A DNA stretch of 64,000 bases. Source: Labilibaculum sp. DW002. GTDB lineage: Bacteria > Bacteroidota > Bacteroidia > Bacteroidales > Marinifilaceae. The DNA lies in the NCBI RefSeq assembly GCF_029029525.1, contig NZ_JAKJSC010000005.1, forward strand, positions 124,001 to 188,000. The letters are read 5' to 3'. The notes below the pieces were generated by a model that ran no database searches, was not told where the DNA came from, and was given only the letters and a program-made list of their open reading frames with translations. The stretch's first letter is position 1; each line of letters begins with the position of its first letter. Positions 1 to 9,072 of this stretch are shown one piece after another. The position numbers were made by a program, and so were the translations under genes.

Positions 1-1109
1 GGTATGGCTATGCTTTGGTACAGTTAGTGAATCCTGAGGCTGCAAGTCGTATTGCCTGGTTTTATGCAATGCGATCTGTCTCTTTGTATATGCTTTTTAC
101 GGTTCCTTTAATTTTCATTCTTTTTCATAAAAAAAAGGATCTAGAATTACTCTTCAAAATTTGGGCTATTCTATCAATTTTAGCAACAATAAAAGGCATT
201 GCCCAAAAGATGTTTGGAGTAGATGCTTTTGAACAAGCTTGGCTTGATGCGGGGAATGCAAGTACGCATCTTTTATTTGGCAAACTTAGGGTGTTTTCAT
301 TCTATTCTGATGCTGGTCAATTTGGAGCAGCTCAAGGACATGCTGGCGTTGTATTTATTCTGTTAGCACTAAGTCAGAAGCGATCTCGGCGATTAAAAAT
401 ATTTTATATTATTGCAGGTGTACTTGGCTTGTATGGTTTAATGATATCGGGAACAAGAGGAGCAATTGCTGTTCCTGTAATGGGCTTTGCATTGTATACC
501 GTTTTGCAGAAAAAAACAAAGCTGGTTCTTATGGGGGCAATAATGGGAATTAGTGTTTTGGTTTTTTTTAAATACACCACCATTGCACAAGGAAATCCTA
601 CGGTACGAAGAATGCGTACAGCATTCGATCCTAATAATCCATCGCTTCAGGTTCGCCTAGCAAACCAAAGAAAACTAAAATCATATTTGGCTTCTAGACC
701 GCTTGGAGGAGGTATTGGTTCTGCTGGAAATTGGGGCCTAAGATTTACACCACATACATTTTTAGCAAATACAGCAACGGATAGCTGGTATGTTATGATT
801 TGGGCAGAGCAGGGCGTTATTGGCCTTTGGTTGCACCTGTTTATTTTGTTTTATATTCTAACCAAATCGGTTTATATGATCATGTTTAAATTAAAAGATG
901 AGGAAATAAAAGGAATGCTAAGTCCTCTGGTCTGTGGATTTTTTGGAATTATGGCAGCCTCTTATGGCAATGGAGTGCTAGGGCAAATGCCAACAGGATT
1001 GCTAATTTATTCGAGTATGGGTTATCTCTTTTTAGGTACGAAATTAGAAAAAGAGAATTTGGCAATCAAGGCAAAAGAACAACTTGAATTAGCGCAATGC
1101 AACAAGTAA
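1..1109 (+). CDS. O-antigen ligase/polymerase family membrane protein (5' end outside window)
   Basis: Likely a Wzy-type polymerase or O-antigen ligase that joins repeat units or attaches polysaccharide at the outer face of the inner membrane. The visible part is strongly hydrophobic with many membrane segments, a GTRGA motif typical of the O-antigen ligase superfamily about 145 residues in, a long loop rich in Arg and Gly, and a further block of membrane helices. The reading frame stays open to base 1, so the true start lies upstream; a TTG at 15 is only the first in-window candidate. It heads a same-strand run of sugar-polymer genes. Ligase and polymerase cannot be told apart by sequence alone. 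Confidence 0.75.
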   Translation, partial: YGYALVQLVNPEAASRIAWFYAMRSVSLYMLFTVPLIFILFHKKKDLELLFKIWAILSILATIKGIAQKMFGVDAFEQAWLDAGNASTHLLFGKLRVFSFYSDAGQFGAAQGHAGVVFILLALSQKRSRRLKIFYIIAGVLGLYGLMISGTRGAIAVPVMGFALYTVLQKKTKLVLMGAIMGISVLVFFKYTTIAQGNPTVRRMRTAFDPNNPSLQVRLANQRKLKSYLASRPLGGGIGSAGNWGLRFTPHTFLANTATDSWYVMIWAEQGVIGLWLHLFILFYILTKSVYMIMFKLKDEEIKGMLSPLVCGFFGIMAASYGNGVLGQMPTGLLIYSSMGYLFLGTKLEKENLAIKAKEQLELAQCNK

Positions 1110-1226
1110 AAAAGAACTACTAGATTATTATATATAAATGATTTTATGAATATTTCGGGAAAGTGTTTTATTGATTAATTGACTGTTAGTTATTTAAATG
1201 TCATCCCGAAAAATAAACTAAAGCAT

Positions 1227-2162
1227 ATGGAATACAGGAATATATCAGATTTAAATCAGACCATACTTAAAAGGTTAGATGTGCTACCGCGCGATTTTGA
1301 TTTAATAGTTGGCATCCCTAGAAGTGGCATGCTTCCTGCAAATTTATTAGCGCTTTACCTTAATAAACCTTATACGGATATTGATTCATTTTTAAATGGT
1401 CATATATATAAAGCTGGAGAACGAGGACAGTTTTTCGATATCAAAGAATTTAAAAAAGTTCTTGTTGTTGATGATAGCATTGCGTCAGGTTCAGCAATGA
1501 AGAAAAGTCAGAAAAGGCTGGAAGAAGTAGCGGAAAATTTCGATTTAAAATACTGTGCTATTTATGTTGTTCCAGGAAAAGAAAAATTGGTCGATTATTA
1601 TTTTGAATCAGTGGCTTTGCCTAGATATTTTCAATGGAATGTATTTAATCATACCACGCTTGAAAAGGCTTGTTTTGATATTGATGGTGTACTTTGTGTG
1701 GATCCAACAGAAGAGCAAAATGATGATGGAGAAATATATACAGATTTTGTATTGAATGCTCCGCCATTGTATATTCCTGGTGCTAAAATTGGAACCATTG
1801 TAACATCACGTCTCGAGAAATATAGAAAAGAAACCGAGATTTGGTTGGACAAACACAATGTGAAGTACAACAAGCTTGTTATGCTCGACCTTCCAAATAA
1901 AGAGGCACGACAAAAAGCAAATAGTCATGGACAACACAAGGCTAAAACATATGCTTCTGAACCCTACGTTTTAATGATTGAAAGTGATTTGGGTCAATCA
2001 ATAGAAATAAATCGCCTGACCAAAAAACCAGTTTTGTGTACTGCAAATTTTGAAATGATTTTTGATTCGCAATCACTTAAGTACAATATTAAAAGTGGGA
2101 AGTATTTTCCTTTCTTAAGAAAAATTGCTTTAAAAGTCAGGGATAAAATACGTAACAATTAA
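1227..2162 (+). CDS. Phosphoribosyltransferase-HAD fusion protein in the polysaccharide cluster
   Basis: The first half is a type I phosphoribosyltransferase: a PRPP-binding loop VLVVDDSIASGSA lies at residues 78-90 and an IPRSGM segment near 30-35. The second half opens with a HAD-type motif I, DIDGV at 151-155, so the protein appears to join a PRTase to a HAD-like phosphatase domain. ATG 1227 is preferred to an in-frame TTG at 1179 because the PRTase fold starts right after it. It sits between the O-antigen ligase-like gene and glycosyltransferases, which suggests a job in making or recycling a nucleotide-linked or phosphorylated sugar, but the substrate is unknown. The domain calls are firm; the role is inference. 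Confidence 0.75.
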   Translation: MEYRNISDLNQTILKRLDVLPRDFDLIVGIPRSGMLPANLLALYLNKPYTDIDSFLNGHIYKAGERGQFFDIKEFKKVLVVDDSIASGSAMKKSQKRLEEVAENFDLKYCAIYVVPGKEKLVDYYFESVALPRYFQWNVFNHTTLEKACFDIDGVLCVDPTEEQNDDGEIYTDFVLNAPPLYIPGAKIGTIVTSRLEKYRKETEIWLDKHNVKYNKLVMLDLPNKEARQKANSHGQHKAKTYASEPYVLMIESDLGQSIEINRLTKKPVLCTANFEMIFDSQSLKYNIKSGKYFPFLRKIALKVRDKIRNN

Positions 2163-2214
2163 ACCTGATAAAGGATAATAAAAGGTAGAGCTATTGACAC
2201 TAAATTGGATAAGG

Positions 2215-3414
2215 ATGAGTAACAAAAAAAATATTGTTTGTGTATCAAATACTACATGGGAAGGTTTTTATACTAAATCAACAGTGCAATTGGTTTCCTT
2301 ACTTGCGAAATCTAATAATCTGCTCTTTGTAGAATATCCTTTTACCATTAAAGATTTGATTTTTACCTTAATGGGAAAGGGAAGAGCTCCTGTTGCTAGA
2401 ATGTTAGGTCTAAAAAGCCGCTTGGTTAAAAAGAATTCTACATTTAACACAGAAGTAAATCATTTGGTTTTACCTCCTCTGCTTCCATTTGCATTTTTTA
2501 AAAATGAGAAGTTATATCAGTTCTTTTTAAATCTCAATAGCTTTTTTTATGCAAGATCTATTAAAAGAGCTTTGCGAAAACTAAATATGACAAAGCCTGT
2601 TTCCGTAAATGCCTACAATGCCATTTATGGTAATGCATTGCTTAATAAAATCGGTGAAAAACTCAATATTTACTATTGCTATGATGGACCAGATGTGAGA
2701 AGATATGGTGACAGAGCCATTGTTTCAGATCATTCCTTTGCCGAAAATGTGGATGGTGTAATTACAACGTCTGATTTTTTAGCCGAGTCTATGAATCATC
2801 TTAATCCTCAAACGAAGGTGGTTAAGAATGGAGTAGATTTTCAAGTATTTAATAAATCAGCAAAAAGTTCTTTAAGAGGAGCCGTAAAAAAGAAAGTTGG
2901 ATACATTGGAAGTCTTGATCATCGCTTTGACCTAGAAACCGTAGAATATACAATTCAGCAATTGGCTGATTATGAATTCGAGTTTGTAGGTGATTTAATG
3001 AATAAGAAAATTCATGAGGTATTGGCTCATTATCCTAATGTTACTTTTTTACCACCGGTTAAACCTCACGAAGTTCCTGATCTTTTAAAGGATTGTGATG
3101 TTGGTTTGATTCCTTATTTGTGCACCGAATACACAAAAAATATTTATCCATTAAAGATTAATGAATATTTATCGGTTGGGGTTCCTGTAGTTCTTACCTC
3201 TTTTGCTCACCTACCTGAATTTGATGGGGTAGCTAATTTTACGACTACTAAAGAAGCATTTTGTGAGGCGATTAAATCTGAGATTGAGTTGGATACGGAA
3301 GCTAAAATTAAGGAGAGAATAGAATATGCTAAAGGAACTTCTTGGGAAAGTAGAGCGGTAGATTTCGAGAAAATTATAGATGGTTTTCTAATAGAATCAA
3401 ACAAGAATAACTGA
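2215..3414 (+). CDS. Glycosyltransferase (GT-B fold, group 1-like)
   Basis: A roughly 400-residue glycosyltransferase that probably adds a sugar to the lipid-linked exopolysaccharide intermediate in the cytoplasm. It has a GT-B layout: an N-terminal domain ending near an FNKSAKSS linker and a C-terminal nucleotide-binding domain that opens with KKVGYIGSLDHRFD and includes NVTFLPPVKPHEVPDLLKDC and the KINEYLSVGVPVV segment usual in this superfamily. No membrane segment is seen. The start is uncertain: TTG 2194 has an AGGTAGAG-like sequence just upstream, while ATG 2215 gives a conventional MSNKKNIVCVS start. The next gene follows after 37 bases, consistent with one operon. Confidence 0.85.
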   Translation: MSNKKNIVCVSNTTWEGFYTKSTVQLVSLLAKSNNLLFVEYPFTIKDLIFTLMGKGRAPVARMLGLKSRLVKKNSTFNTEVNHLVLPPLLPFAFFKNEKLYQFFLNLNSFFYARSIKRALRKLNMTKPVSVNAYNAIYGNALLNKIGEKLNIYYCYDGPDVRRYGDRAIVSDHSFAENVDGVITTSDFLAESMNHLNPQTKVVKNGVDFQVFNKSAKSSLRGAVKKKVGYIGSLDHRFDLETVEYTIQQLADYEFEFVGDLMNKKIHEVLAHYPNVTFLPPVKPHEVPDLLKDCDVGLIPYLCTEYTKNIYPLKINEYLSVGVPVVLTSFAHLPEFDGVANFTTTKEAFCEAIKSEIELDTEAKIKERIEYAKGTSWESRAVDFEKIIDGFLIESNKNN

Positions 3415-3451
3415 TTTCCGTAGGAGATATTTAATATCAAAGACAACTATT

Positions 3452-4657
3452 ATGGACGTACTATTCATCATTTTATATTTAATTGAACTAGTAATTTATA
3501 TTTACTTGGGAGTGGCTGCAGTATATGTGTTTATTTTTGCCTTGGCAGGAATATTTCCGCATAAGCAAAAGCAAGCTAAAAGTACAAAACAACGGAAATT
3601 TGCAGTGCTTATTCCAGGCTATAAAGAAGATGCAGTGATTGTGGATGTTGCTAAAGATGCATTGAAGCAAGATTATCCTCAAGACTCGTATGAGGTAATC
3701 GTAATTGCCGATTCTTTTAGTGCAGATACGTTGAAGAAATTGAGAGAATTAGCCATTCGTGTTGTAGAGGTATCATTTGAAGTAAGTACAAAATCGAAAG
3801 CATTAAACAAAGCCATGGCAACCATAGGTGACAATTACGATGTCGCATTAGTTCTTGATGCGGATAACTTAATGGCGCCAGATTTCATTACCAAAATAAA
3901 TACTGCATTTGATAATGGATTCTCTGTTGTTCAGGGACACAGGGCTGCAAAGAATTTAAACAATTCATTTGCAATATTAGATGCAATTAGTGAAGAGGTA
4001 AATAATCATATTTTTAGAAAAGGTCATCGAGTTCTTGGTTTTTCATCAGCTTTAATTGGTTCGGGAATGGCATTTGATTATGGCTTTTTTAAGGAGACGA
4101 TGAGTCAGGTAAAAGCTGTTGGAGGCTTCGATAAAGAACTTGAACTTAAATTGCTAAAGAGTGGTGAAAAGATAGAATACGTGCACGATGCTTTGGTATT
4201 GGATGAAAAAGTTCAAAAGTCAGAAGTCTTTGCAAATCAGAGAAAAAGATGGTTGTCAGCTCAATTTGTATATTTTGCGCGTTACTTTTTCCCAGGTTTG
4301 TATCATCTATTTTTCAAAGGAAATTTTGACTTTTTCGACAAAGTATACCAAATGGTTTCACCTCCACGGATACTCTTGTTGGGTTTGGTAGGTATTCTTA
4401 CGGCAGTATATACTGCATTGTGGTTCCTGATTCCAAATTTTGAATTTGTAAAATTGTCAATTATCGACTGGTTACCGGTATTTGTTTTGGTTGTAGCGGC
4501 CTTTTTGTTGAGTATTCCTCGAAAATTTTACAATGCAAAAACGTTGGTTGCAGTATTAACCTTACCAAAAGCATTCTTTTTAATGTTTATATCCCTTTTT
4601 AAATTAAAAGGAGCAAATAAGAAATTTATCCATACAGAACATGGTGTTGAAAACTAA
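3452..4657 (+). CDS. Membrane glycosyltransferase family 2
   Basis: A processive-type GT2 enzyme. One N-terminal membrane helix (residues 4-33) is followed by a cytoplasmic GT-A domain with LIPGYKED at 53-60, a DADN metal/nucleotide motif at 136-139 and a QRKRW motif at 263-267, which corresponds to the Q(Q/R)xRW signature of cellulose/hyaluronan synthase-like enzymes. Two to three membrane helices close the protein. Such enzymes often polymerise or add sugars at the membrane. It lies between two GT-B enzymes with short gaps (37 and 11 bases), so the genes are probably co-transcribed. The sugar specificity cannot be read from the sequence. Confidence 0.85.
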   Translation: MDVLFIILYLIELVIYIYLGVAAVYVFIFALAGIFPHKQKQAKSTKQRKFAVLIPGYKEDAVIVDVAKDALKQDYPQDSYEVIVIADSFSADTLKKLRELAIRVVEVSFEVSTKSKALNKAMATIGDNYDVALVLDADNLMAPDFITKINTAFDNGFSVVQGHRAAKNLNNSFAILDAISEEVNNHIFRKGHRVLGFSSALIGSGMAFDYGFFKETMSQVKAVGGFDKELELKLLKSGEKIEYVHDALVLDEKVQKSEVFANQRKRWLSAQFVYFARYFFPGLYHLFFKGNFDFFDKVYQMVSPPRILLLGLVGILTAVYTALWFLIPNFEFVKLSIIDWLPVFVLVVAAFLLSIPRKFYNAKTLVAVLTLPKAFFLMFISLFKLKGANKKFIHTEHGVEN

Positions 4658-4668
4658 AAACTGAACTT

Positions 4669-5811
4669 ATGAAAATAGGAATTGAAGGTCAGAGACTTTA
4701 CAGAAAGAAAAAGCACGGTATGGATATGGTTGCTTTGGAGTTGATCAAGAATCTTCAGGTAATCGATAAAGAAAATGAATACGTAATTTTCGTAAAGCCA
4801 GATGAGGATAATACTTGCATACCTAAAGCCGATAATTTTAAGGTGATTGAGTTGGGTGGAGGTCCTTATCCTACATGGGAACAGTTTGCCCTTCCTAAAG
4901 CAGCAGCAGCCGAAGGTTGTGATATATTGCATTGCACGAGTAACACAGGGCCAATAAAATCGAAAGTGCCTTTGGTTACCATTCTACATGATATTATCTA
5001 TTTGGAAAGTGTAAGTATTTTTAAAAAAGGAGGAACTTGGTATCAGAAGTTAGGAAATATGTACCGAAGATGGGTTGTACCTCCAGTTGCAAGAAAAAGC
5101 AAGCGTGTTTCAACGGTTTCTAACTTTGAGAAAGACAGAATTAAAAACTTTATGGGATTAGGGGACAATTTGGTCGCTATTCATAATGGAGTAGGAGAGC
5201 ATTTTCAGCCAGTAACTGATCAGGAAACGCTAAGTAAAGCAAAGGAGCAATATGCTTTGCCTGATAATTTTATGTTTTTTCTTGGTAATACCGACCCGAA
5301 AAAAAATACACCAAACACTTTAAAAGCTTTCGCTGATTTTAATAAAAAAAGTGAGATCAAATATAAATTAGTGATGTTGGATTATGAAGAGAATGCTCTT
5401 CGTAAGATTCTATCTGATATTGGTTGTCCTGAAATTCGAGAAGATATTCACCTTACTGGTTATGTAGTGAATACCGACCTACCAGCTATTATTAGTCAAT
5501 GTAAGGTTTTCTTGTACCCATCTCTTCGTGAGAGTTTTGGAATACCTATTCTTGAAGGAATGGCGTGTGGAGTACCGGTAATTACTTCAAATACATCATC
5601 AATGCCAGAAATTGCAGGAGATGCAGCCTTAATTGTTGATCCTCATAAAAGCGAGGAAATTACTTCTGCAATACAAAAGATTGTAGATAACGAAGAATAC
5701 AGAGAGGAACTTTGCAAAAAGGGCGTGGAACGAGCAAAAATATTTTCATGGAAAAATATGGCTAAAGAATATTTAAAACTCTATGAGGAAGTTTATTCCG
5801 AAATAAATTAA
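4669..5811 (+). CDS. Glycosyltransferase family 4
   Basis: A 380-residue GT-B enzyme of the group 1/GT4 type. The N-terminal domain carries HCTSNTGP and the ILHDIIYLE segment; the C-terminal domain holds the FLGNTDPKKN stretch and the hallmark LYPSLRESFGIPILEGMACG region, with the two glutamates of the E-x7-E motif that contact the nucleotide-sugar donor. It starts 11 bases after the preceding GT2 gene and so belongs to the same operon. Enzymes of this type commonly use GDP- or UDP-linked hexoses, but the donor and acceptor are not determinable here. Confidence 0.88.
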   Translation: MKIGIEGQRLYRKKKHGMDMVALELIKNLQVIDKENEYVIFVKPDEDNTCIPKADNFKVIELGGGPYPTWEQFALPKAAAAEGCDILHCTSNTGPIKSKVPLVTILHDIIYLESVSIFKKGGTWYQKLGNMYRRWVVPPVARKSKRVSTVSNFEKDRIKNFMGLGDNLVAIHNGVGEHFQPVTDQETLSKAKEQYALPDNFMFFLGNTDPKKNTPNTLKAFADFNKKSEIKYKLVMLDYEENALRKILSDIGCPEIREDIHLTGYVVNTDLPAIISQCKVFLYPSLRESFGIPILEGMACGVPVITSNTSSMPEIAGDAALIVDPHKSEEITSAIQKIVDNEEYREELCKKGVERAKIFSWKNMAKEYLKLYEEVYSEIN

Positions 5812-5866
5812 ACCTAAAGACTATTAACCTTTATCATCCCTTATTAATTGAAAAACGACTATACTT

Positions 5867-7054
5867 ATGAAATACATAGAAATTATATTTTGGGTAGCAT
5901 TGTTCATTATTTTTTATTCTTACTTAGGTTATGGTATACTCCTTTACCTAATTATTAAACTAAGACGATTATTTGGCTTGTCAAAAAAGTTTACTGGAAA
6001 TCAGGATTATGAACCTGAAGTAACCTTGTTTGTTGCAGCTTATAACGAGAAAGATTACGTAGACGAAAAGGTGAAGAATTCAAAGAGTTTGAACTATCCT
6101 CAAGATAAGGTAAAACAAGTTTGGCTAACAGATGGTTCCGACGATGGAACTCCAGATATATTGAGAAAATATGATGGTGTAGAAGTTTATCATGAAGATG
6201 CTCGAGGAGGCAAAATTGGAGCAATGAATCGAGGAATGAAGTTTGTAAAAACACCTATTGTTATTTTTTCGGATGGAAATACTACACTTGGTGAAGATTC
6301 GATTCAGGAAATTGTCAATTTATTTAAAGACCCTAAGGTTGGTTGTGTTTCTGGTGAAAAGAGAATTTATCAAAAGGATGCGGATGCTGCGGCTGGTGCT
6401 GGAGAAGGTTTGTACTGGAAGTATGAGTCTACATTAAAAAAGTGGGATGCAGAATGGTACTCTGTTGTTGGTGCAGCAGGGGAATTGTTTGCAATTAGAA
6501 CAGAATTATGGCAAGAGGTCGAAAAAGATACCTTACTCGATGATTTTATTATTTCTCTGCGAGTGGCCATGTCTGGATATACAATTCAATACAATCCGAA
6601 TGCATATGCAATTGAAACAGCCTCTGCTAATGTAAAAGAAGAGTTGAAGCGTAAGGTTCGTATTTCAGCTGGAGGAATTCAGTCCGTAGTTAGACTAAGT
6701 CCACTATTGAATTTGTTTAAGTATGGAAGATTATCATTCCAATACATTTCTCACAGAGTACTGCGTTGGACTTTAACGCCTTTGTTATTGTTATTACTTA
6801 TTCCGCTAAATTTTGTTTTGGCGTATAATTCTGGAATGAACCCAAGTAATATTTATACAATTTTGTTTTATGCACAAATTGCATTTTATGCAGCTGCATT
6901 ATTAGGATGGTTTCTTGAGAATAGACAAATTAAAATCAAGGTATTGTTTGTGCCTTACTACTTTTTCATAATGAACCTTTCGGTATATTTAGGCTTTCGC
7001 CGATATATAAAAGGAAATCAATCAGTGAAATGGGAAAGAGCCAAGCGTGGTTAA
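5867..7054 (+). CDS. Membrane glycosyltransferase family 2
   Basis: A second membrane GT2. The N-terminal helix (about residues 5-32) leads into a GT-A domain with VTLFVAAYNEKDYV, a TDGSDDGTPDIL segment and an SDGNTTLG segment in place of the usual DxD region, followed by GEKRIYQKDA. Three hydrophobic helices form the C-terminus. It is the last gene of the polysaccharide run and is followed by a strong hairpin terminator. Unlike the GT2 at 3452 it has no clear QxxRW motif; it has KVRISAGGIQSV instead, so it may be non-processive. Confidence 0.85.
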   Translation: MKYIEIIFWVALFIIFYSYLGYGILLYLIIKLRRLFGLSKKFTGNQDYEPEVTLFVAAYNEKDYVDEKVKNSKSLNYPQDKVKQVWLTDGSDDGTPDILRKYDGVEVYHEDARGGKIGAMNRGMKFVKTPIVIFSDGNTTLGEDSIQEIVNLFKDPKVGCVSGEKRIYQKDADAAAGAGEGLYWKYESTLKKWDAEWYSVVGAAGELFAIRTELWQEVEKDTLLDDFIISLRVAMSGYTIQYNPNAYAIETASANVKEELKRKVRISAGGIQSVVRLSPLLNLFKYGRLSFQYISHRVLRWTLTPLLLLLLIPLNFVLAYNSGMNPSNIYTILFYAQIAFYAAALLGWFLENRQIKIKVLFVPYYFFIMNLSVYLGFRRYIKGNQSVKWERAKRG

Positions 7055-7075
7055 GCTAAAGCATAATTGAACGAA

Positions 7076-7110
7076 AAAAACAGGAAATACATATCGTATT
7101 TCCTGTTTTT
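7076..7110. terminator. Bidirectional intrinsic terminator
   Basis: A perfect 15-bp stem (7076-7090 with 7096-7110) and a 5-base loop, with A-rich and T-rich flanks, sits between convergent genes. It can end both the glycosyltransferase operon on the plus strand and the histidine kinase on the minus strand. Confidence 0.85.
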
Positions 7111-7134
7111 GTATTATTAATAGTTCTAGTGTAA

Positions 7135-8274
7135 TTAATTTTTTGTGATTGGTAAATCTAAAGTGAATGTACTTCCATTATCAATTTGACTTTCAACGGT
7201 TATTTTACCTTCCATTTTTTCTGCAAAACTACCTGCAACCTTAAGTCCAATTCCTCTTCCCGTTTCCCCGTTGGTACCATAATTTGATATGTGTTCTTTT
7301 GCATCAAATAGTTTAGTTTGATCTTCTTCGGTGATTCCTATTCCAGTATCCACAACCGAAAGGTGTATATGTTCTTCGTTTAATTCACATTGAACAATTA
7401 TCTTTCCTCCTTCTGCTGTGAATTTTAAAGCGTTGGATATTAGGTTTCTAAGAATTGTTTTTGTGAGGTACATGTCTGCTGAAATCTCAATGCTATCTGA
7501 AACTTGAGATTCAAAGCTAATGTTCTTGAGGCTTAGGTTTCGTTTGAAAAGATAGAATGAACTTTCAACTAAGTTCGCAACATTTATTTGTTCGGGCTGC
7601 ATCTTCAGATTTCCACTTTGTGATTTAGCCCAACCAAGAAGATTTTCAAGTAGGTTTGATACTTCGTCACTACATTCAACAAGAGTTTGCATTGTTTCTT
7701 TGTAATCATCACTATCATGTTCAAATATCCCTTTTGATAATAAATCAAGAGTCATTTGAATGTTACCGAGTGGTGATCGCAGATCGTGGCCAATTACAGA
7801 GAACATTTTGTCTTTAAGGCTATTTAAATCGGCAAGATGATCAGAAGTTTCTTGAAGTTCGTCTCGAGTAAATTTAAGCTCGAGATGGGTTTTAATTCTA
7901 ATAATCAGCTCTTCCTTATTAAATGGCTTAGTGATGTAATCAACACCACCTAATTCAAATCCTTTTACAATTTTTGATTTTTCGCCAACGGCGGTTAAGA
8001 ATATAATTGGGAGATTTTTGTGTTTTTCTTTTGATTTAATGATCTCACAAACCTGAAAACCATCCATTTCTGGCATCATAATGTCAAGTAATACAAGGTC
8101 TGGTTTAGTTCTTTCTACCAAATCAATAGCCGACTTACCATTGGTTGCAATTACAATTTTGAAATTAAGCTCTCGTAAAGTAAGAGCAACAATTTTTAAA
8201 TTATTGGGATTGTCATCAACAACTAAAACAGTTGGAGTATGCCCTTTCATGTCAATTTTCATATTCGTATTCAC
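7135..8274 (-). CDS. Response regulator-histidine kinase (REC-HisKA-HATPase)
   Basis: A soluble kinase with an N-terminal receiver domain (acidic pair D20-D21, phosphoacceptor D64 in LLDIMMPEMDG, Lys in YITKPF) followed by a short coiled linker, a HisKA domain with H163 in a GHDLRSP context and an HATPase domain ending in GRGIGLKVAGSFAEK. No membrane helix is present, so it acts on a cytoplasmic signal or on phosphotransfer from another kinase. It is divergent from the H-NOX/hybrid kinase pair 255 bases away, which makes it a candidate partner for that system; this link is inference. A second in-frame ATG four codons downstream is an equally possible start. Confidence 0.88.
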   Translation of the reverse strand: MNTNMKIDMKGHTPTVLVVDDNPNNLKIVALTLRELNFKIVIATNGKSAIDLVERTKPDLVLLDIMMPEMDGFQVCEIIKSKEKHKNLPIIFLTAVGEKSKIVKGFELGGVDYITKPFNKEELIIRIKTHLELKFTRDELQETSDHLADLNSLKDKMFSVIGHDLRSPLGNIQMTLDLLSKGIFEHDSDDYKETMQTLVECSDEVSNLLENLLGWAKSQSGNLKMQPEQINVANLVESSFYLFKRNLSLKNISFESQVSDSIEISADMYLTKTILRNLISNALKFTAEGGKIIVQCELNEEHIHLSVVDTGIGITEEDQTKLFDAKEHISNYGTNGETGRGIGLKVAGSFAEKMEGKITVESQIDNGSTFTLDLPITKN

Positions 8275-8529
8275 GCAGAAGCAATTTTAGTTGAGGTTTA
8301 AAATAAAGTCAGTATTTCTAGTAATGATATTGGTTACGTAAAGTACGAAGAAGGGTTCAAAAAAAACTAATTTTTATTTGTGAATTTTGATAAATAAAAT
8401 GAATGAAAATCTAAACCAAGTTTATTATCTTACGTATTGTATTTATTGCTTAAAATAGAAAAAGATATGTTTTTTCCTGATTTTGAGTTTATTGAAAATT
8501 AAGACTACTTATAACTTAGATATAAAAAT

Positions 8530-9072
8530 ATGAAAGGATTGATTTTTTGTGAGTTTCTCGAGATGGTAGAAGAGAAATTTGGATATGAAACTGTTGATGA
8601 AATTATTGAAAAATCAAACTTACCTAGTAAAGGGATCTATACTTCAGTAGGAACCTATTCACATGAAGAAATGTTCTCTCTTGTAGGACAGTTGAGCGTG
8701 AATCTAAAGGTGCCTGTTTCTAAATTGTTTTATACTTATGGTGTATATGTATTTGGGGTTTTTGGGAAAGCGTATAAGGATCTAATCATAGAACATTCAG
8801 ATGCATTTCAATTTTTAAGCAGAGTAGAAGATACCATTCATGTTCAAGTTTTAAAATTATATCCTGAGGCAGAATTACCAACTATTGAGATAAAAAGTCA
8901 GGGACCTCACAAGCTAGAGTTGATTTATACTTCTCAGAGAAAGATGGCTGACTTTGCTGAGGGATTAATTCAAGGTTGTTTGAATTATTTTAATGAAGAT
9001 GCTAGTATAAACAAAGTAGGTTTAACTGAAGATCAAACTCAAGTTTTATTTACGATCCAGAAAAATGTATGA
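8530..9072 (+). CDS. H-NOX heme nitric oxide-binding sensor
   Basis: A 180-residue heme-NO-binding (HNOB) protein of standard length. It begins MKGLIFCEF as family members do, has the expected proximal heme ligand H104 and the heme-propionate motif YxSxR at Y133-S135-R137 (YTSQR). The position matching the distal tyrosine of oxygen-binding H-NOX proteins appears to be phenylalanine (F142), which points to selective NO binding rather than O2; that reading rests on a hand alignment. The stop codon overlaps the start of the next gene by four bases, so the sensor and the hybrid kinase should be translated together, the classic bacterial arrangement in which NO-bound H-NOX controls a partner kinase. 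Confidence 0.93.
   Translation: MKGLIFCEFLEMVEEKFGYETVDEIIEKSNLPSKGIYTSVGTYSHEEMFSLVGQLSVNLKVPVSKLFYTYGVYVFGVFGKAYKDLIIEHSDAFQFLSRVEDTIHVQVLKLYPEAELPTIEIKSQGPHKLELIYTSQRKMADFAEGLIQGCLNYFNEDASINKVGLTEDQTQVLFTIQKNV

Noticed and set aside
1179-1226. TTG start for the phosphoribosyltransferase-HAD gene
   Set aside because: ATG 1227 lies at the family start and the TTG extension has no matching sequence.
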